DNA of 64,000 nt from Ruminococcus hominis (GCF_014287355.1 NZ_JACOPE010000001.1:3038001-3102000), one strand, 5' to 3'. Counted from the first letter of the stretch, positions 54,233-63,622 are shown. Numbers and translations are program-made. The notes: a model not told the origin generated them from the sequence alone.

Positions 54233-55540
54233 TTATTGAACTGCTTTAAATGCCTCATCCAAATCCTGAAGAATATCATCAATATTTTCTGTACCGATTG
54301 AAAGACGAATTGTGTTTGGTTTGATTCCCTGATCAAGCAGTTCTTCTTCTGTGCACTGGCTGTGTGTTGTTGTTGCAGGATGAATAACAAGTGATTTCAC
54401 ATCTGCCACATTTGCCAGCAATGAGAACAATTCCAGATTATCAATAAATTCCTGAGCTTTTGCTGCATCTCCTTTAATTTCAAATGTGAAGATAGAACCT
54501 CCTCCATTTGGGAAATATTTCTTATAAAGCTCCTGCTGTTTTGGATCTGAATCTACAGATGGATGATGTACTTTCTCTACCTGTGGATGGTTATTCAGAT
54601 ACTCTACAACTTTCAGTGCATTTTCTACGTGACGTTCAACACGAAGTGAAAGTGTCTCAAGTCCCTGCAGGAAAATAAATGAACTGATTGGAGAAATTGT
54701 AGCTCCTGTATCTCTTAAAAGGATTGCTCTGATCTTTGTTACAAATGCTGCAGCTCCACAAGCTTTTGTGAAACTGATACCATGATAGCTTGGATTTGGA
54801 TCTGTCAGTGAAGGGAATTTTCCTGAAGCCTCCCAGTCAAATTTACCACCTTCAATGATAACTCCACCGATTGTTGTTCCATGTCCACCGATAAATTTTG
54901 TTGCTGAATGAACTACGATATCTGCGCCGTACTCAATTGGTCTTACAAGGTAAGGTGTTGCAAAAGTATTGTCTACAACAAGTGGAATTTTATGTTTATG
55001 TGCAATATTTGCAACTGCTTCAATATCAACTACATCTGAATTTGGATTTCCAAGAGTCTCAATGTAAATTGCTTTTGTATTCTCCTGAATCGCATTTTCA
55101 ACCTCTTCCAAGTTGAAAATGTCAACGAATGTTGTCGTAATTCCATAATTTGGAAGTGTATGCTCAAGAAGGTTAAATGAACCTCCGTAGATATTTTTAG
55201 CAGATACGATATGATCTCCCTGCTGAGCAAGATTTTCAATTGTATATGTAATCGCTGCTGCTCCTGATGCTACTGCAAGGGCTGCTGTACCACCTTCCAA
55301 TGCTGCAATTCTCTTCTCAAATACATCTTCTGTAGGATTTGTCAGACGTCCGTAAATATTTCCGGCATCTTTTAACCCAAAACGATCTGCTGCATGCTGG
55401 CTGTTACGAAATACATATGATGATGTCTGATAAATCGGTACTGCTCTTGCATCTGTAACCGGATCTGGAGTTTCCTGTCCTACGTGTAACTGTAATGTTT
55501 CGAATTTAAAATTTCTCTGATCTCTTGTAATTTTTGCCAT
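54233..55540 (-). CDS. metY: O-acetylhomoserine/O-acetylserine sulfhydrylase
   Basis: PLP enzyme making homocysteine from O-acetylhomoserine and sulfide. 435 residues, typical of MetY. ETLQLHVGQ at the start, YGRLTNPTEDVFEKRIAALE, the PLP lysine in HSATKFIGGHGTT, and PSYHGISFTK. Upstream in the same direction lies cysK, 48 bp apart, so sulfide assimilation is clustered. Confidence 0.93.
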   Translation of the reverse strand: MAKITRDQRNFKFETLQLHVGQETPDPVTDARAVPIYQTSSYVFRNSQHAADRFGLKDAGNIYGRLTNPTEDVFEKRIAALEGGTAALAVASGAAAITYTIENLAQQGDHIVSAKNIYGGSFNLLEHTLPNYGITTTFVDIFNLEEVENAIQENTKAIYIETLGNPNSDVVDIEAVANIAHKHKIPLVVDNTFATPYLVRPIEYGADIVVHSATKFIGGHGTTIGGVIIEGGKFDWEASGKFPSLTDPNPSYHGISFTKACGAAAFVTKIRAILLRDTGATISPISSFIFLQGLETLSLRVERHVENALKVVEYLNNHPQVEKVHHPSVDSDPKQQELYKKYFPNGGGSIFTFEIKGDAAKAQEFIDNLELFSLLANVADVKSLVIHPATTTHSQCTEEELLDQGIKPNTIRLSIGTENIDDILQDLDEAFKAVQ

Positions 55541-55588
55541 GGTTCCATATCTCCTTTGCCTGTGCTGTTTTTTGGGTTCAAGTTTTTA

Positions 55589-56521
55589 TTAGTCTATAAA
55601 TAACGGAGTTGAATAATATCTGTCTCCACTATCCGGCAACAATGCTACGATTGTTTTCCCTTTATTTTCCGGACGTTTTGCAAGTTCAATCGCTCCTTTA
55701 AGAGCTGCTCCCGAAGAAATACCTACCAGAATTCCCTCTAATTTTCCAAACTGTTTTGATGTTGCAAATGCATCATCATTTTCAATTGTGATAATCTCAT
55801 CATACACTTTTGTATTTAACACATCCGGTACAAATCCTGCTCCGATTCCCTGAATCTTATGAGCTCCTGCTTTTCCTTCTGAAAGAACCGGTGATGTTGC
55901 CGGCTCAATTGCTACAACTTTCACATCTGCTTTCTGAGACTTCAAATATTCACCAACACCTGTCAGTGTTCCGCCTGTACCAACACCTGCCACAAAAATG
56001 TCTACTTCACCGTCTGTGTCGTTCCAAATCTCTGGTCCTGTAGTAGCTCTATGTGCTGCCGGATTGGCTGCATTTACAAACTGTCCCGGAATAAAGCTGT
56101 TCGGAATTTCTTTTGCAAGCTCATTTGCTTTCGCGATTGCACCTTTCATTCCCTGTGAGCCTTCTGTCAGAACCACCTCTGCTCCATATGCTTTCAAAAT
56201 ATTGCGTCGTTCCACACTCATTGTCTCTGGCATAGTAAGAATCATTCGATATCCTTTTACTGCTGCGATAGATGCAAGTCCGATTCCTGTGTTTCCTGAA
56301 GTTGGCTCAATAATAACAGAACCTTCTTTTAAAATTCCTTTTTTCTCTGCATCCTCGATCATCGCTTTCGCAATTCTGTCCTTTACACTTCCTGCCGGGT
56401 TCAGGTATTCAAGCTTTACAAGAACTCTTGCTTCCAACCCTAACTCTTTTTCAATATTCGTTACCTCTACAAGAGGTGTATTTCCTATCAATTCCAATGT
56501 ATTTTTATAAATATTTGCCAT
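55589..56521 (-). CDS. cysK: Cysteine synthase A (O-acetylserine thiol-lyase)
   Basis: PLP enzyme forming cysteine. Start at the ATG at 56521 (MANIYKN) behind AGGTAGGA; the frame extends to 56548. PLP lysine K47 in GSVKDRI, TSGNTGIGLA, GTGGTLTGVGEYLK and SSGAALKGA. 310 residues, normal. It has a near-perfect promoter with an operator-like palindrome. Confidence 0.95.
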   Translation of the reverse strand: MANIYKNTLELIGNTPLVEVTNIEKELGLEARVLVKLEYLNPAGSVKDRIAKAMIEDAEKKGILKEGSVIIEPTSGNTGIGLASIAAVKGYRMILTMPETMSVERRNILKAYGAEVVLTEGSQGMKGAIAKANELAKEIPNSFIPGQFVNAANPAAHRATTGPEIWNDTDGEVDIFVAGVGTGGTLTGVGEYLKSQKADVKVVAIEPATSPVLSEGKAGAHKIQGIGAGFVPDVLNTKVYDEIITIENDDAFATSKQFGKLEGILVGISSGAALKGAIELAKRPENKGKTIVALLPDSGDRYYSTPLFID

Positions 56522-56556
56522 TTTACGATTCCTACCTTTCCTATACAATTAGTATG

Positions 56557-56602
56557 TTTAACGCGTTAAAGTTATTATATTCCTGTTTTACCTATTTGTC
56601 AA
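56557..56602 (-). promoter_or_regulatory. Consensus promoter of cysK with palindromic operator candidate
   Basis: On the minus strand TTGACA (56597-56602), 17 bp, TATAAT (56574-56579). The perfect 14-bp palindrome TTTAACGCGTTAAA (56557-56570) covers the expected start of transcription, where a repressor would block initiation. Confidence 0.75.
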
Positions 56603-56656
56603 GTAGGTTTTTATGTTTTTTGTTTTTGCTAAGGGAGCCAATTAGGGAGGGGAGTT

Positions 56657-56732
56657 AGTGCCATTCGGGGACGGAGTTTAGTGGCTTTTTTACGAGTAAA
56701 AAAGCCACTAAACTCCGTCCCCGAATGGCACT
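56657..56732. repeat. Perfect inverted repeat, 37-bp arms and 2-bp loop
   Basis: Left arm 56657-56693, right arm 56696-56732, exact complement. Arms carry GGGGACGGAGTTTAGTGGC, a T6 run at the tip side and AGTGCCATTC at the foot. Related to the tandem copies at 8165-8243. It may also terminate the gene that ends at 56747. Confidence 0.92.
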
Positions 56733-56746
56733 GGTCCCCGCTTTCC

Positions 56747-57274
56747 CTATTTCGAGAACAATACTCCTAGCAGGCTTCTCTTCTTAATCGCCTGTATCTC
56801 ACTGGAACTGCGAATCACCTGTGCAGACATCCCCATATTACGTAATTCCTGTTTCAATGCAACAGCCTGCTTCTCCGACAATCCATCTTTCACAAAAAAT
56901 GGAGTTTTCCTTAAATTCCCATTGATCTTAAAATCATATTTTCTTGCTATATTAGCATAATCTGTTCCCTGTCCGATATAATCTACCATCAATCCAAGGG
57001 CAATTACTTGTTTCGAAGGATATTCCGGTATATCATACCATTCGTCTACCGGCTCCATCTTATATTTAATTCCATAAAAATCAAATGCTTCTTCTATATA
57101 AGAACATACTTCGCCATCCAGACTTTCAAAAAGAATAATTGGCAGGTTCGATACAATTTTTCGGGCTTCATGTTCTTCCATCCCGGTTATTATATGTAGA
57201 TATCTTGCTATCTCCAACTCTTTACCTTTACAATTATTCAGTATCACCCGGTAATTTTGTTCTTGCTGTATCAT
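56747..57274 (-). CDS. Conserved hypothetical protein with two similar halves
   Basis: 175 soluble residues. Both halves end in a short helix-strand unit (EEHEARKIVSNLPIILFES; SEKQAVALKQELRNMGMSAQV) similar to the L7/L12 C-terminal or ClpS-type fold, so a protein-binding role is possible. No catalytic motif. It is 10 bp after nrdG, probably the same transcript. Confidence 0.55.
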   Translation of the reverse strand: MIQQEQNYRVILNNCKGKELEIARYLHIITGMEEHEARKIVSNLPIILFESLDGEVCSYIEEAFDFYGIKYKMEPVDEWYDIPEYPSKQVIALGLMVDYIGQGTDYANIARKYDFKINGNLRKTPFFVKDGLSEKQAVALKQELRNMGMSAQVIRSSSEIQAIKKRSLLGVLFSK

Positions 57275-57284
57275 ACTGCCTCTC

Positions 57285-57812
57285 CTATTTATTCAAATCA
57301 GACAGCACAAGCTGTCCTTTTTCTTTGCTTTTCTTCATATCTATAATTCTCTGGTTTCTGGAGCCTCTGAACTTAAGTGAAATATCTTTCAAGTCTTCCT
57401 CAAATTTACCATCCACAAGAATGTCAATATTTCCAAGTATTTCATCTGTTACTTCTGTATATTTTCTTCCGCCCGGAATTAAATCCTCATTCACAATGAA
57501 TCCCGAATACACCCAAATATCCTTGTCCGGACATTCTTTTCTCATTCTCCGGATTAGTTTTACAAGTTCCCTTTGATTCTCCGGCTCCATCGGTTCGCCT
57601 CCGAGTATTGTCAACCCTTGATAATATGGTTTAGATACTTCACTGATAATAAAATCTTCTGTTTCCTGTGTATATTCCATTCCATAATTAAAATCCCATG
57701 TCTGAGGCTGAAAACAACCCTTGCAATGATTTGTACAACCGGATACAAATAAACTCACCCTGATTCCAACTCCGTTTGCACAATCTGCGATTAATATTTC
57801 ACCATAATGCAT
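57285..57812 (-). CDS. nrdG: Anaerobic ribonucleotide reductase activating protein
   Basis: Radical SAM activase that installs the glycyl radical on NrdD. Start at the ATG at 57812 (MHYGEIL) after GGAGGA; the frame extends to 57845. CX3CX2C with C26, C30 and C33 (SGCTNHCKGCFQPQ), then LTILGGEPMEPEN. 175 residues. Its partner nrdD is about 2.7 kb upstream, separated by two other genes. Confidence 0.94.
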   Translation of the reverse strand: MHYGEILIADCANGVGIRVSLFVSGCTNHCKGCFQPQTWDFNYGMEYTQETEDFIISEVSKPYYQGLTILGGEPMEPENQRELVKLIRRMRKECPDKDIWVYSGFIVNEDLIPGGRKYTEVTDEILGNIDILVDGKFEEDLKDISLKFRGSRNQRIIDMKKSKEKGQLVLSDLNK

Positions 57813-57852
57813 TGTTAGTCCTCCATCTGCTTTCTCTATTCTCAAAGCTTTA

Positions 57853-58911
57853 TTATTCCTCTGCTTTCACAGCCCAACGCATCTTCGTCGATCTTGCCCT
57901 TCCATTCTGTGCACATTCCTGTGCCGACGGACGAATCACATCCTTAGCATAATCCGAATAAATACCGGCCCTATACCCATCCTTCAGCGCACGTTTCACA
58001 AGCCTGTCCTCTCCCGAATGAAATGTTAAAATTGCCACTCGGCCACCCGGACGAAGTGCCAACGGCAGCTTTTCCATAAACTCATACAACACTTCAAATT
58101 CTCGATTCACATCTATACGCAACGCCTGAAATGTTCTCTGGCACGTTTTTTTAACTGCATCTTTCTTCTCTTTTTCCGGAAGAAAATCCAATGTCTTTTC
58201 AATTACTTGTCGGAGTTTTGTAGTAGTATCGATTCGATTGCCCTTTCGAACTTCATCTGTAATTGCTTTTGCAAGTTCCTCACAATATGGCTCGTCCGAA
58301 TTTTCATATAACATTCCTGCAAGCTCTTCTCTTGAAATTGTATCGAGACGCTCTGCTGCACTGATTCCTTTCTCCTGATTCAAACGCAAATCTAATGGCC
58401 CGTCTACCTTAAACGAAAATCCTCTCTTTGGATTATCAATCTGCATTGATGATACTCCCAGATCTGCCAAAATAAAATCAAATCCGCCTACTTCTTTGGC
58501 TATCTCATCTATTGTACAGAAATTTTGCAAACGAATTGTCAAAATGTCTTCGCCAAATCCCTGATCTGCCAGACGTTTTCTTGTTTTTGCTGATTCCTCC
58601 GGATCCACGTCTGTCGCATAAATGTGTCCCTTCCCATCCAGGCACTGAAGCATCGCTTTCGTGTGTCCGCCATACCCCAGCGTCGCATCAAATCCAATCT
58701 CTCCCGGCTGAATCTTCAAGAACTCCAGAATCTCCTGCACCATAATGGAAATATGCATCCCTGCCGGAGTGTTTCCCTTCTGGATAACATGCTGAATTGT
58801 ATCCTGATATTTTTCCGGTTGTAACTCTTTATACTTTTCCTCAAACTTCTTTGGGTATTTTCCTTTGTAGCGCACACGTCTCTTGTGCGGTGTCTGTGTT
58901 TCCTTTTCCAT
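57853..58911 (-). CDS. rsmH: RsmH-type 16S rRNA methyltransferase with N-terminal extension (second-type paralogue)
   Basis: 352 residues. SAM-binding GYGGHTKAML and YATDVDPEES, ADLGVSSMQIDNPKRGFSF, and FHSGEDRLVKRALKDG identify the MraW/RsmH family, which methylates N4 of C1402. A basic 40-residue extension precedes the core (KRRVRYKGKYPKKFEEKY). It is outside the dcw cluster, so probably a second paralogue whose target could differ. Confidence 0.85.
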   Translation of the reverse strand: MEKETQTPHKRRVRYKGKYPKKFEEKYKELQPEKYQDTIQHVIQKGNTPAGMHISIMVQEILEFLKIQPGEIGFDATLGYGGHTKAMLQCLDGKGHIYATDVDPEESAKTRKRLADQGFGEDILTIRLQNFCTIDEIAKEVGGFDFILADLGVSSMQIDNPKRGFSFKVDGPLDLRLNQEKGISAAERLDTISREELAGMLYENSDEPYCEELAKAITDEVRKGNRIDTTTKLRQVIEKTLDFLPEKEKKDAVKKTCQRTFQALRIDVNREFEVLYEFMEKLPLALRPGGRVAILTFHSGEDRLVKRALKDGYRAGIYSDYAKDVIRPSAQECAQNGRARSTKMRWAVKAEE

Positions 58912-58953
58912 ATTGATTTCCTTTCCTCTACAAACTATAAGTAATAGTATATC

Positions 58954-60288
58954 TCAATCTCTTTCTGCAAGATAGCGTTTCAGCAAAAATGTACAAAAAT
59001 ATGGAAATGTACAAATATTATTTTCAATTCCCAAATTACTATCTGCCAGTTTAATTCCCCAATGAATATCACTGTAATTTTTGTTTTCAATTAATTGCCT
59101 CAAAGATTTTGATCGATTTCGATTTGCTTTTACTTCAACTGGAACAAGTTCTGTTTTTGTACGCACAAAAAAATCTTCTTCTAATGTAGAATTTTCTTTT
59201 TTATAATAATACAGCCCAAGCCCCTGTTTTAAAAATGCTTCTGCTACAAAATTCTCATATAAAGCCCCTTTATATACTCCAAGATTTCTATTCGCACGTA
59301 AATCTTCCTGTGCTTCCTCATCTAACGTAGAAATCAGCAGTCCTGTATCTGGATAATATAATTTAAATTTTGTGTCATCATAATTGCCTTTTAAAGGTAG
59401 TTCCGGAAAATACAGGCAATTACACACAGAAACTACACCTGCATCTCTTAACCAGTCAATGCACCCGGTATACTCACGACTTCTGGAGTTTTTCGTCACT
59501 TTACTTAACTGAAACTTTTTATTCTCCTTCGCCAACTGTACCGGTACACTCCTATATACACTTGCAATCTTTGCCTGATCCAGTCCCTCTGCATATTTAC
59601 GTATATCTTCCTCGTAATCCATCCGTATCTGATTCTGAATTTCCAAAGTATCTGTAAATGTATTCGTCTCTATATACTGTTTTACTACTGCCGGCATTCC
59701 ACCTAATACACAGTACTCAAGAAATAATTTTTTATATACATTCAACTCCGTTTCATTAAATGCAGTTCCTGTTCTCATATGTTCTAATATTTCCAGAATA
59801 TGAACCTTTGAATAACCTTTTGCCCACAAGAACTCTTCAAAATCCATAGAAAACATTTCATAATCTGTTTTATATCCCACACTGTTGCTATGAATCTTTT
59901 TGTAATTAACACCTAGTAGAGAGCCACTGCAAATAATATCAAATCTTCCATCTACCTTAAATGCTTTTAAAGATGTCGCTATATCCGGAAATTCCTGCAA
60001 TTCATCAAAAACAATCAATGTTTTTCCCGGTTCAAACCGCTTTGTCGGATCTAATAGAGAAATATTTTTTATAATATTTTCCACTTCATATCCATCACTT
60101 AAAATCGTCTTATACTTTTGCTCAAAAACAAAGTTGATATACACAATATTATCATAATTGATTTCCGCAAAATGATTTATTGATTCCGTCTTTCCTATTT
60201 GCCTTGCACCTTTTATAATTAACGGATTTTTATCTGGTTTCTGTTTCCACTCCAACAAATACTCATCGATTTTTCTTTTCAAATACAT
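58954..60288 (-). CDS. ATP-binding protein, AAA_14 with DUF4143
   Basis: 444 residues. Walker A KGARQIGKTES at about 26-36, Walker B TLIVFDELQE near 93-102, CSGSLLGV sensor motif, then a DUF4143 C-terminal domain with LKLYYPDTGLLISTL-type and VPVEVKANRNRSKSL motifs; the latter (VEVK) resembles a PD-(D/E)XK nuclease core. Such genes are numerous in gut anaerobes and horizontally mobile; function unknown. An array of 32-bp repeats lies directly upstream. Confidence 0.88.
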   Translation of the reverse strand: MYLKRKIDEYLLEWKQKPDKNPLIIKGARQIGKTESINHFAEINYDNIVYINFVFEQKYKTILSDGYEVENIIKNISLLDPTKRFEPGKTLIVFDELQEFPDIATSLKAFKVDGRFDIICSGSLLGVNYKKIHSNSVGYKTDYEMFSMDFEEFLWAKGYSKVHILEILEHMRTGTAFNETELNVYKKLFLEYCVLGGMPAVVKQYIETNTFTDTLEIQNQIRMDYEEDIRKYAEGLDQAKIASVYRSVPVQLAKENKKFQLSKVTKNSRSREYTGCIDWLRDAGVVSVCNCLYFPELPLKGNYDDTKFKLYYPDTGLLISTLDEEAQEDLRANRNLGVYKGALYENFVAEAFLKQGLGLYYYKKENSTLEEDFFVRTKTELVPVEVKANRNRSKSLRQLIENKNYSDIHWGIKLADSNLGIENNICTFPYFCTFLLKRYLAERD

Positions 60289-60339
60289 ATCAATGCCTCC
60301 ATGTTGTATCTTACCTACTTTATAATATATTCATATTAT

Positions 60340-60483
60340 CACATTTTATGAAGATATTCCAATCATATTTCACATTTCATGAGCGTATTTTTCACTTTTT
60401 ATCACATTTCATGAGCGTATTTTTCGCTTTTTATCACATTTTATGAGTGTATTTTTCTATTTTTATCACATTTCATGAGCGTA
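60340..60483. repeat. Iteron-like array, 32-bp period, five copies of a 17-bp core
   Basis: Core CACATTTCATGAGCGTA at 60371, 60403, 60435 (two changes) and 60467; a weaker copy at 60340. Exact 32-bp steps between the four good copies. The weak one is next to the predicted promoter area of the AAA_14 gene. Confidence 0.9.
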
Positions 60484-60505
60484 ATTTCTCAGTCCAGTAA
60501 TAAAT

Positions 60506-60534
60506 AAAGGGTGGCTTTTCATTCGCCACCCTTT
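60506..60534 (-). terminator. Terminator after nrdD
   Basis: AAAGGGTGGC pairs with GCCACCCTTT; T-rich on both strands. Confidence 0.8.
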
Positions 60535-60548
60535 TAAAAAACTAGATT

Positions 60549-62765
60549 TTATTTGTACTCCGGATTTGTATGATTAGATAAATGCAATACTCTGTCTTTA
60601 ATCTCCTGTGTACGCCCCTGATTCCAGAACTGTGTTCCGATATATCCACATGTTCTGCGGGCTACCGACATCTTTGACTGGTCACGATTTCCACAGTTTG
60701 GGCATTCCCACACCAGTTTACCGGAATCTTCCTCTATAATCTTAATCTCTCCGTCATATCCGCAACATTCACAATAATCACTCTTTGTATTCAACTCTGC
60801 ATACATGATGTTTTCATAAATAAACTTCATAACAGCTAATACTGCCGGAATGTTGTTCTGCATATTCGGAACTTCCACATAGCTGATTGCACCACCCGGT
60901 GAAAGCTTCTGGAATTCAGCTTCAAATTTCAATTTACTAAATGCATCAATCTCTTCTGAAACATGCACATGATAGCTATTTGTAATATAATTCTTATCTG
61001 TAACTCCCGGAATAATTCCAAAACGCTTCTGCAAGCATTTTGAGAATTTATAAGTTGTAGACTCCATCGGAGTTCCGTAAATAGAATAACTAATATGCTC
61101 AGCCGCTTTCCATTCATTACATTTATCATTCAAATGCTGCATAACTTTAAGTGCAAATGGTTTTGCTTCCGGATCTGTATGTGATTTACCATACATTCTC
61201 ATACACATCTCATAAAGTCCTGCGTATCCAAGAGAAATCGTTGAATATCCATCATATAATAATTTATCGATTGTCTCTCCTTTTTTCAATCGTGCGAGTG
61301 CACCATTCTGCCACAAGATCGGAGCGACATCAGAAATTGTTCCCTTCAAACGCTCATGTCTGCAGCGAAGTGCTCTATGACATAATTCAAGACGTTCGTC
61401 CAGAATCTTCCAGAATTCATCCATATCTCCGTTTGAAGAACATGCTACATCTACAAGGTTGATGGTAACAACTCCCTGATTAAATCGTCCATAAAACTTA
61501 TGCGAACCGTCTGCATTGAGCTGGTTATCTTCAACCGTAAGGAATGAACGGCATCCCATACATGGATAAACTTCACCTTTTTTCAGTTCCTTCATAATCT
61601 TTGCGGAAATATAATCCGGAACCATTCTCTTTGCTGTACACTGTGCAGCTAACTCCGTTAAGTGCCAGTATTTTGAATCTTCTGTAATATTATCTTCATC
61701 CAGCACGTAAATCAGTTTTGGGAACGCCGGTGTAATCCATACACCTTTCTCGTTCTTTACGCCTTGCATTCTCTGGATCAATACCTCTTCAATAATAGTA
61801 GCCAGATCATCTCTTGTCTTACCTTCCGGTACTTCATCCAGATACATAAACATCGTTACAAATGGTGCCTGGCCATTACATGTCATCAATGTAATAAGCT
61901 GATACTGGATTGTCTGAATACCGCTTCTTACTTCATCACGAAGTCGGCGCTCTGTCACTTTATCAATAATTGTCTCATCTAATACTTCGCCACATTCTTT
62001 ACGCTCTGCAATAACATTTGCACGTATTTTCTTTCGGCTAATGTCAACAAACGGTGCCAAATGTGCCAGTGTGAATGACTGTCCGCCATACTGGTTACTT
62101 GCAACCTGTGCAACAATCTGTGTTGTCACGTTACAAGCTGTAAAAAAGCTGTGTGGTTTCTCAATCATAGTTTCACTGATCACTGTACCATTCTGAAGCA
62201 TATCTTCCAGGTTAATCAAATCGCAGTTGTGTTCTCTCTGCGCAAAATAATCTGTATCATGGAAATGGATAATCCCCTGCTCATGTGCCTGCACGATTTC
62301 TTCCGGCAGTAATACACGTCTTGAAAGATCCTTGCTGACCTCTCCTGCCATATAATCTCTCTGTGTTGAGTTGATTACCGGATTCTTGTTAGAATTTTCC
62401 TGTTTAACTTCTTCGTTGATATGATCCAACAATGCAAGAATGCCGTTATCTGTTGTGTTGGACTTTCTCTTCATCTCACGTTTATAACGATAGCGCACAT
62501 ACTTCTGTGCCACTTCATATCCTCGCATCTCCATGATGCCGGTCTCAACGAGATCTTGAATATCCTCTACATTCACTGCATGTGTAGATTCTTCTACTTC
62601 TTTTGCAATCTTATCTGCAATTGCTGAAATCTGGAAGATGTTAATCTGATGGAGATTATCAACTTCTTCATTCGCCTTTTCAATTGCATGTGTAATCTTG
62701 GAAATGTCGAAAGATACCTCTTTTCCATTCCTTTTTATTACTTTTGTCTTTACTTCCGGGCTCAT
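60549..62765 (-). CDS. nrdD: Anaerobic ribonucleoside-triphosphate reductase
   Basis: Glycyl-radical enzyme that makes dNTPs without oxygen. 738 residues from the ATG at 62765, 8 bp after AGGAGG. N-terminal ATP-cone (VIKRNGKEVSFDISKI), catalytic core, a zinc site near the end (CECCGYDG and CPNCGNRD) and the radical loop RRTCGYIGT with the radical Gly. Full length. Confidence 0.96.
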   Translation of the reverse strand: MSPEVKTKVIKRNGKEVSFDISKITHAIEKANEEVDNLHQINIFQISAIADKIAKEVEESTHAVNVEDIQDLVETGIMEMRGYEVAQKYVRYRYKREMKRKSNTTDNGILALLDHINEEVKQENSNKNPVINSTQRDYMAGEVSKDLSRRVLLPEEIVQAHEQGIIHFHDTDYFAQREHNCDLINLEDMLQNGTVISETMIEKPHSFFTACNVTTQIVAQVASNQYGGQSFTLAHLAPFVDISRKKIRANVIAERKECGEVLDETIIDKVTERRLRDEVRSGIQTIQYQLITLMTCNGQAPFVTMFMYLDEVPEGKTRDDLATIIEEVLIQRMQGVKNEKGVWITPAFPKLIYVLDEDNITEDSKYWHLTELAAQCTAKRMVPDYISAKIMKELKKGEVYPCMGCRSFLTVEDNQLNADGSHKFYGRFNQGVVTINLVDVACSSNGDMDEFWKILDERLELCHRALRCRHERLKGTISDVAPILWQNGALARLKKGETIDKLLYDGYSTISLGYAGLYEMCMRMYGKSHTDPEAKPFALKVMQHLNDKCNEWKAAEHISYSIYGTPMESTTYKFSKCLQKRFGIIPGVTDKNYITNSYHVHVSEEIDAFSKLKFEAEFQKLSPGGAISYVEVPNMQNNIPAVLAVMKFIYENIMYAELNTKSDYCECCGYDGEIKIIEEDSGKLVWECPNCGNRDQSKMSVARRTCGYIGTQFWNQGRTQEIKDRVLHLSNHTNPEYK

Positions 62766-62902
62766 CACAATCTCCTCCTGTTACTATATATTCCGTTCTA
62801 TACTTTTTCATACACTATATCTTGTGTGAAGTGTCTGAATCTATCATACATCATCTTGCACAGAAAAGGAAGTACAAATTTAAGCCTTTTCTTCTCTTGT
62901 TT

Positions 62903-63193
62903 TCAGACAATTTCATTTTTTGGCTCAACCAGTAGGGTTTGAGCTACTTTATTTTTACCAGATATCAATTGTATTTTTTTTATACGTGATAATTGCTTGA
63001 CAGCATATTCTCGTCGCATCGCTTCTTCTTTTGTAGCAAAAGTCTCATAATATACCAGCTCTACAGGGCATCTGCTTTTTGTATACTTTGCCCCTTTTCC
63101 CGCATTATGATCCTTTATCCTTTTTTCCAGATTATTCGTCCATCCGGTATAAAAACTGCCGTCTTTACATTTCAAAATATAAGTATAGTTCAT
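62903..63193 (-). CDS. GIY-YIG nuclease family protein (YhbQ-like)
   Basis: 96 residues, a lone GIY-YIG domain: [19 protein letters not shown] with the two Tyr, [19 protein letters not shown] with the catalytic Arg, and a Glu in [12 protein letters not shown]. Family members act in DNA repair or have no known role. A longer C-terminal tail than usual. Confidence 0.88.
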   Translation of the reverse strand: MNYTYILKCKDGSFYTGWTNNLEKRIKDHNAGKGAKYTKSRCPVELVYYETFATKEEAMRREYAVKQLSRIKKIQLISGKNKVAQTLLVEPKNEIV

Positions 63194-63362
63194 ATTTCTT
63201 TTTTCCCTTTAAATGCCGGGAACAGTTTCTGCTCCCGGCATTCTTTCTTTGCGCACTAAATAGTATTCTACACCATGCATTGTTTATAATGCAAGCCCAA
63301 GTCTGCGTTTTATTAAATCTGCACAAAAAGACGCAGACATTACTGTCTGCGTCTCATCTCAA

Positions 63363-63434
63363 CTCCCCGAGTTGGGTTCGAACCAACGACCCTTCGGTTA
63401 ACAGCCGAATGCTCTGCCGCTGAGCTATCGAGGA
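63363..63434 (-). tRNA. tRNA-Asn (GTT)
   Basis: Acceptor TCCTCGA/TCGGGGA, D arm AGCTCAGCGGCAGAGC, anticodon loop CTGTTAA giving GTT, T arm GGTTCGAACCC, discriminator G. Confidence 0.96.
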
Positions 63435-63480
63435 ATACCTATATTCAATTTATCCCAGTATCAATTGATACTGGGATAAG

Positions 63481-63553
63481 TGGAGAATACGAGATTCGAA
63501 CTCGTGACCTCCTGCTTGCAAGGCAGGCGCTCTCCCAACTGAGCTAATCCCCC
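63481..63553 (-). tRNA. tRNA-Ala (TGC)
   Basis: Acceptor GGGGGAT/ATTCTCC, D arm AGCTCAGTTGGGAGAGC, anticodon loop CTTGCAA giving TGC, T arm AGTTCGAATCT, discriminator A. 46 bp from tRNA-Asn, same strand. Confidence 0.96.
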
Positions 63554-63622
63554 ATAACATTGTTTTGTCTTACAACTTTTATAGGATAACATAATCCCAT
63601 AAAAGTTGTCAAGACAATTTTT

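Noticed and set aside
60340..60483. CRISPR-like regular repeats
   Set aside because: The intervals between the 17-bp cores are only 15 bp and are themselves alike, and no cas genes are near; this is a tandem array.
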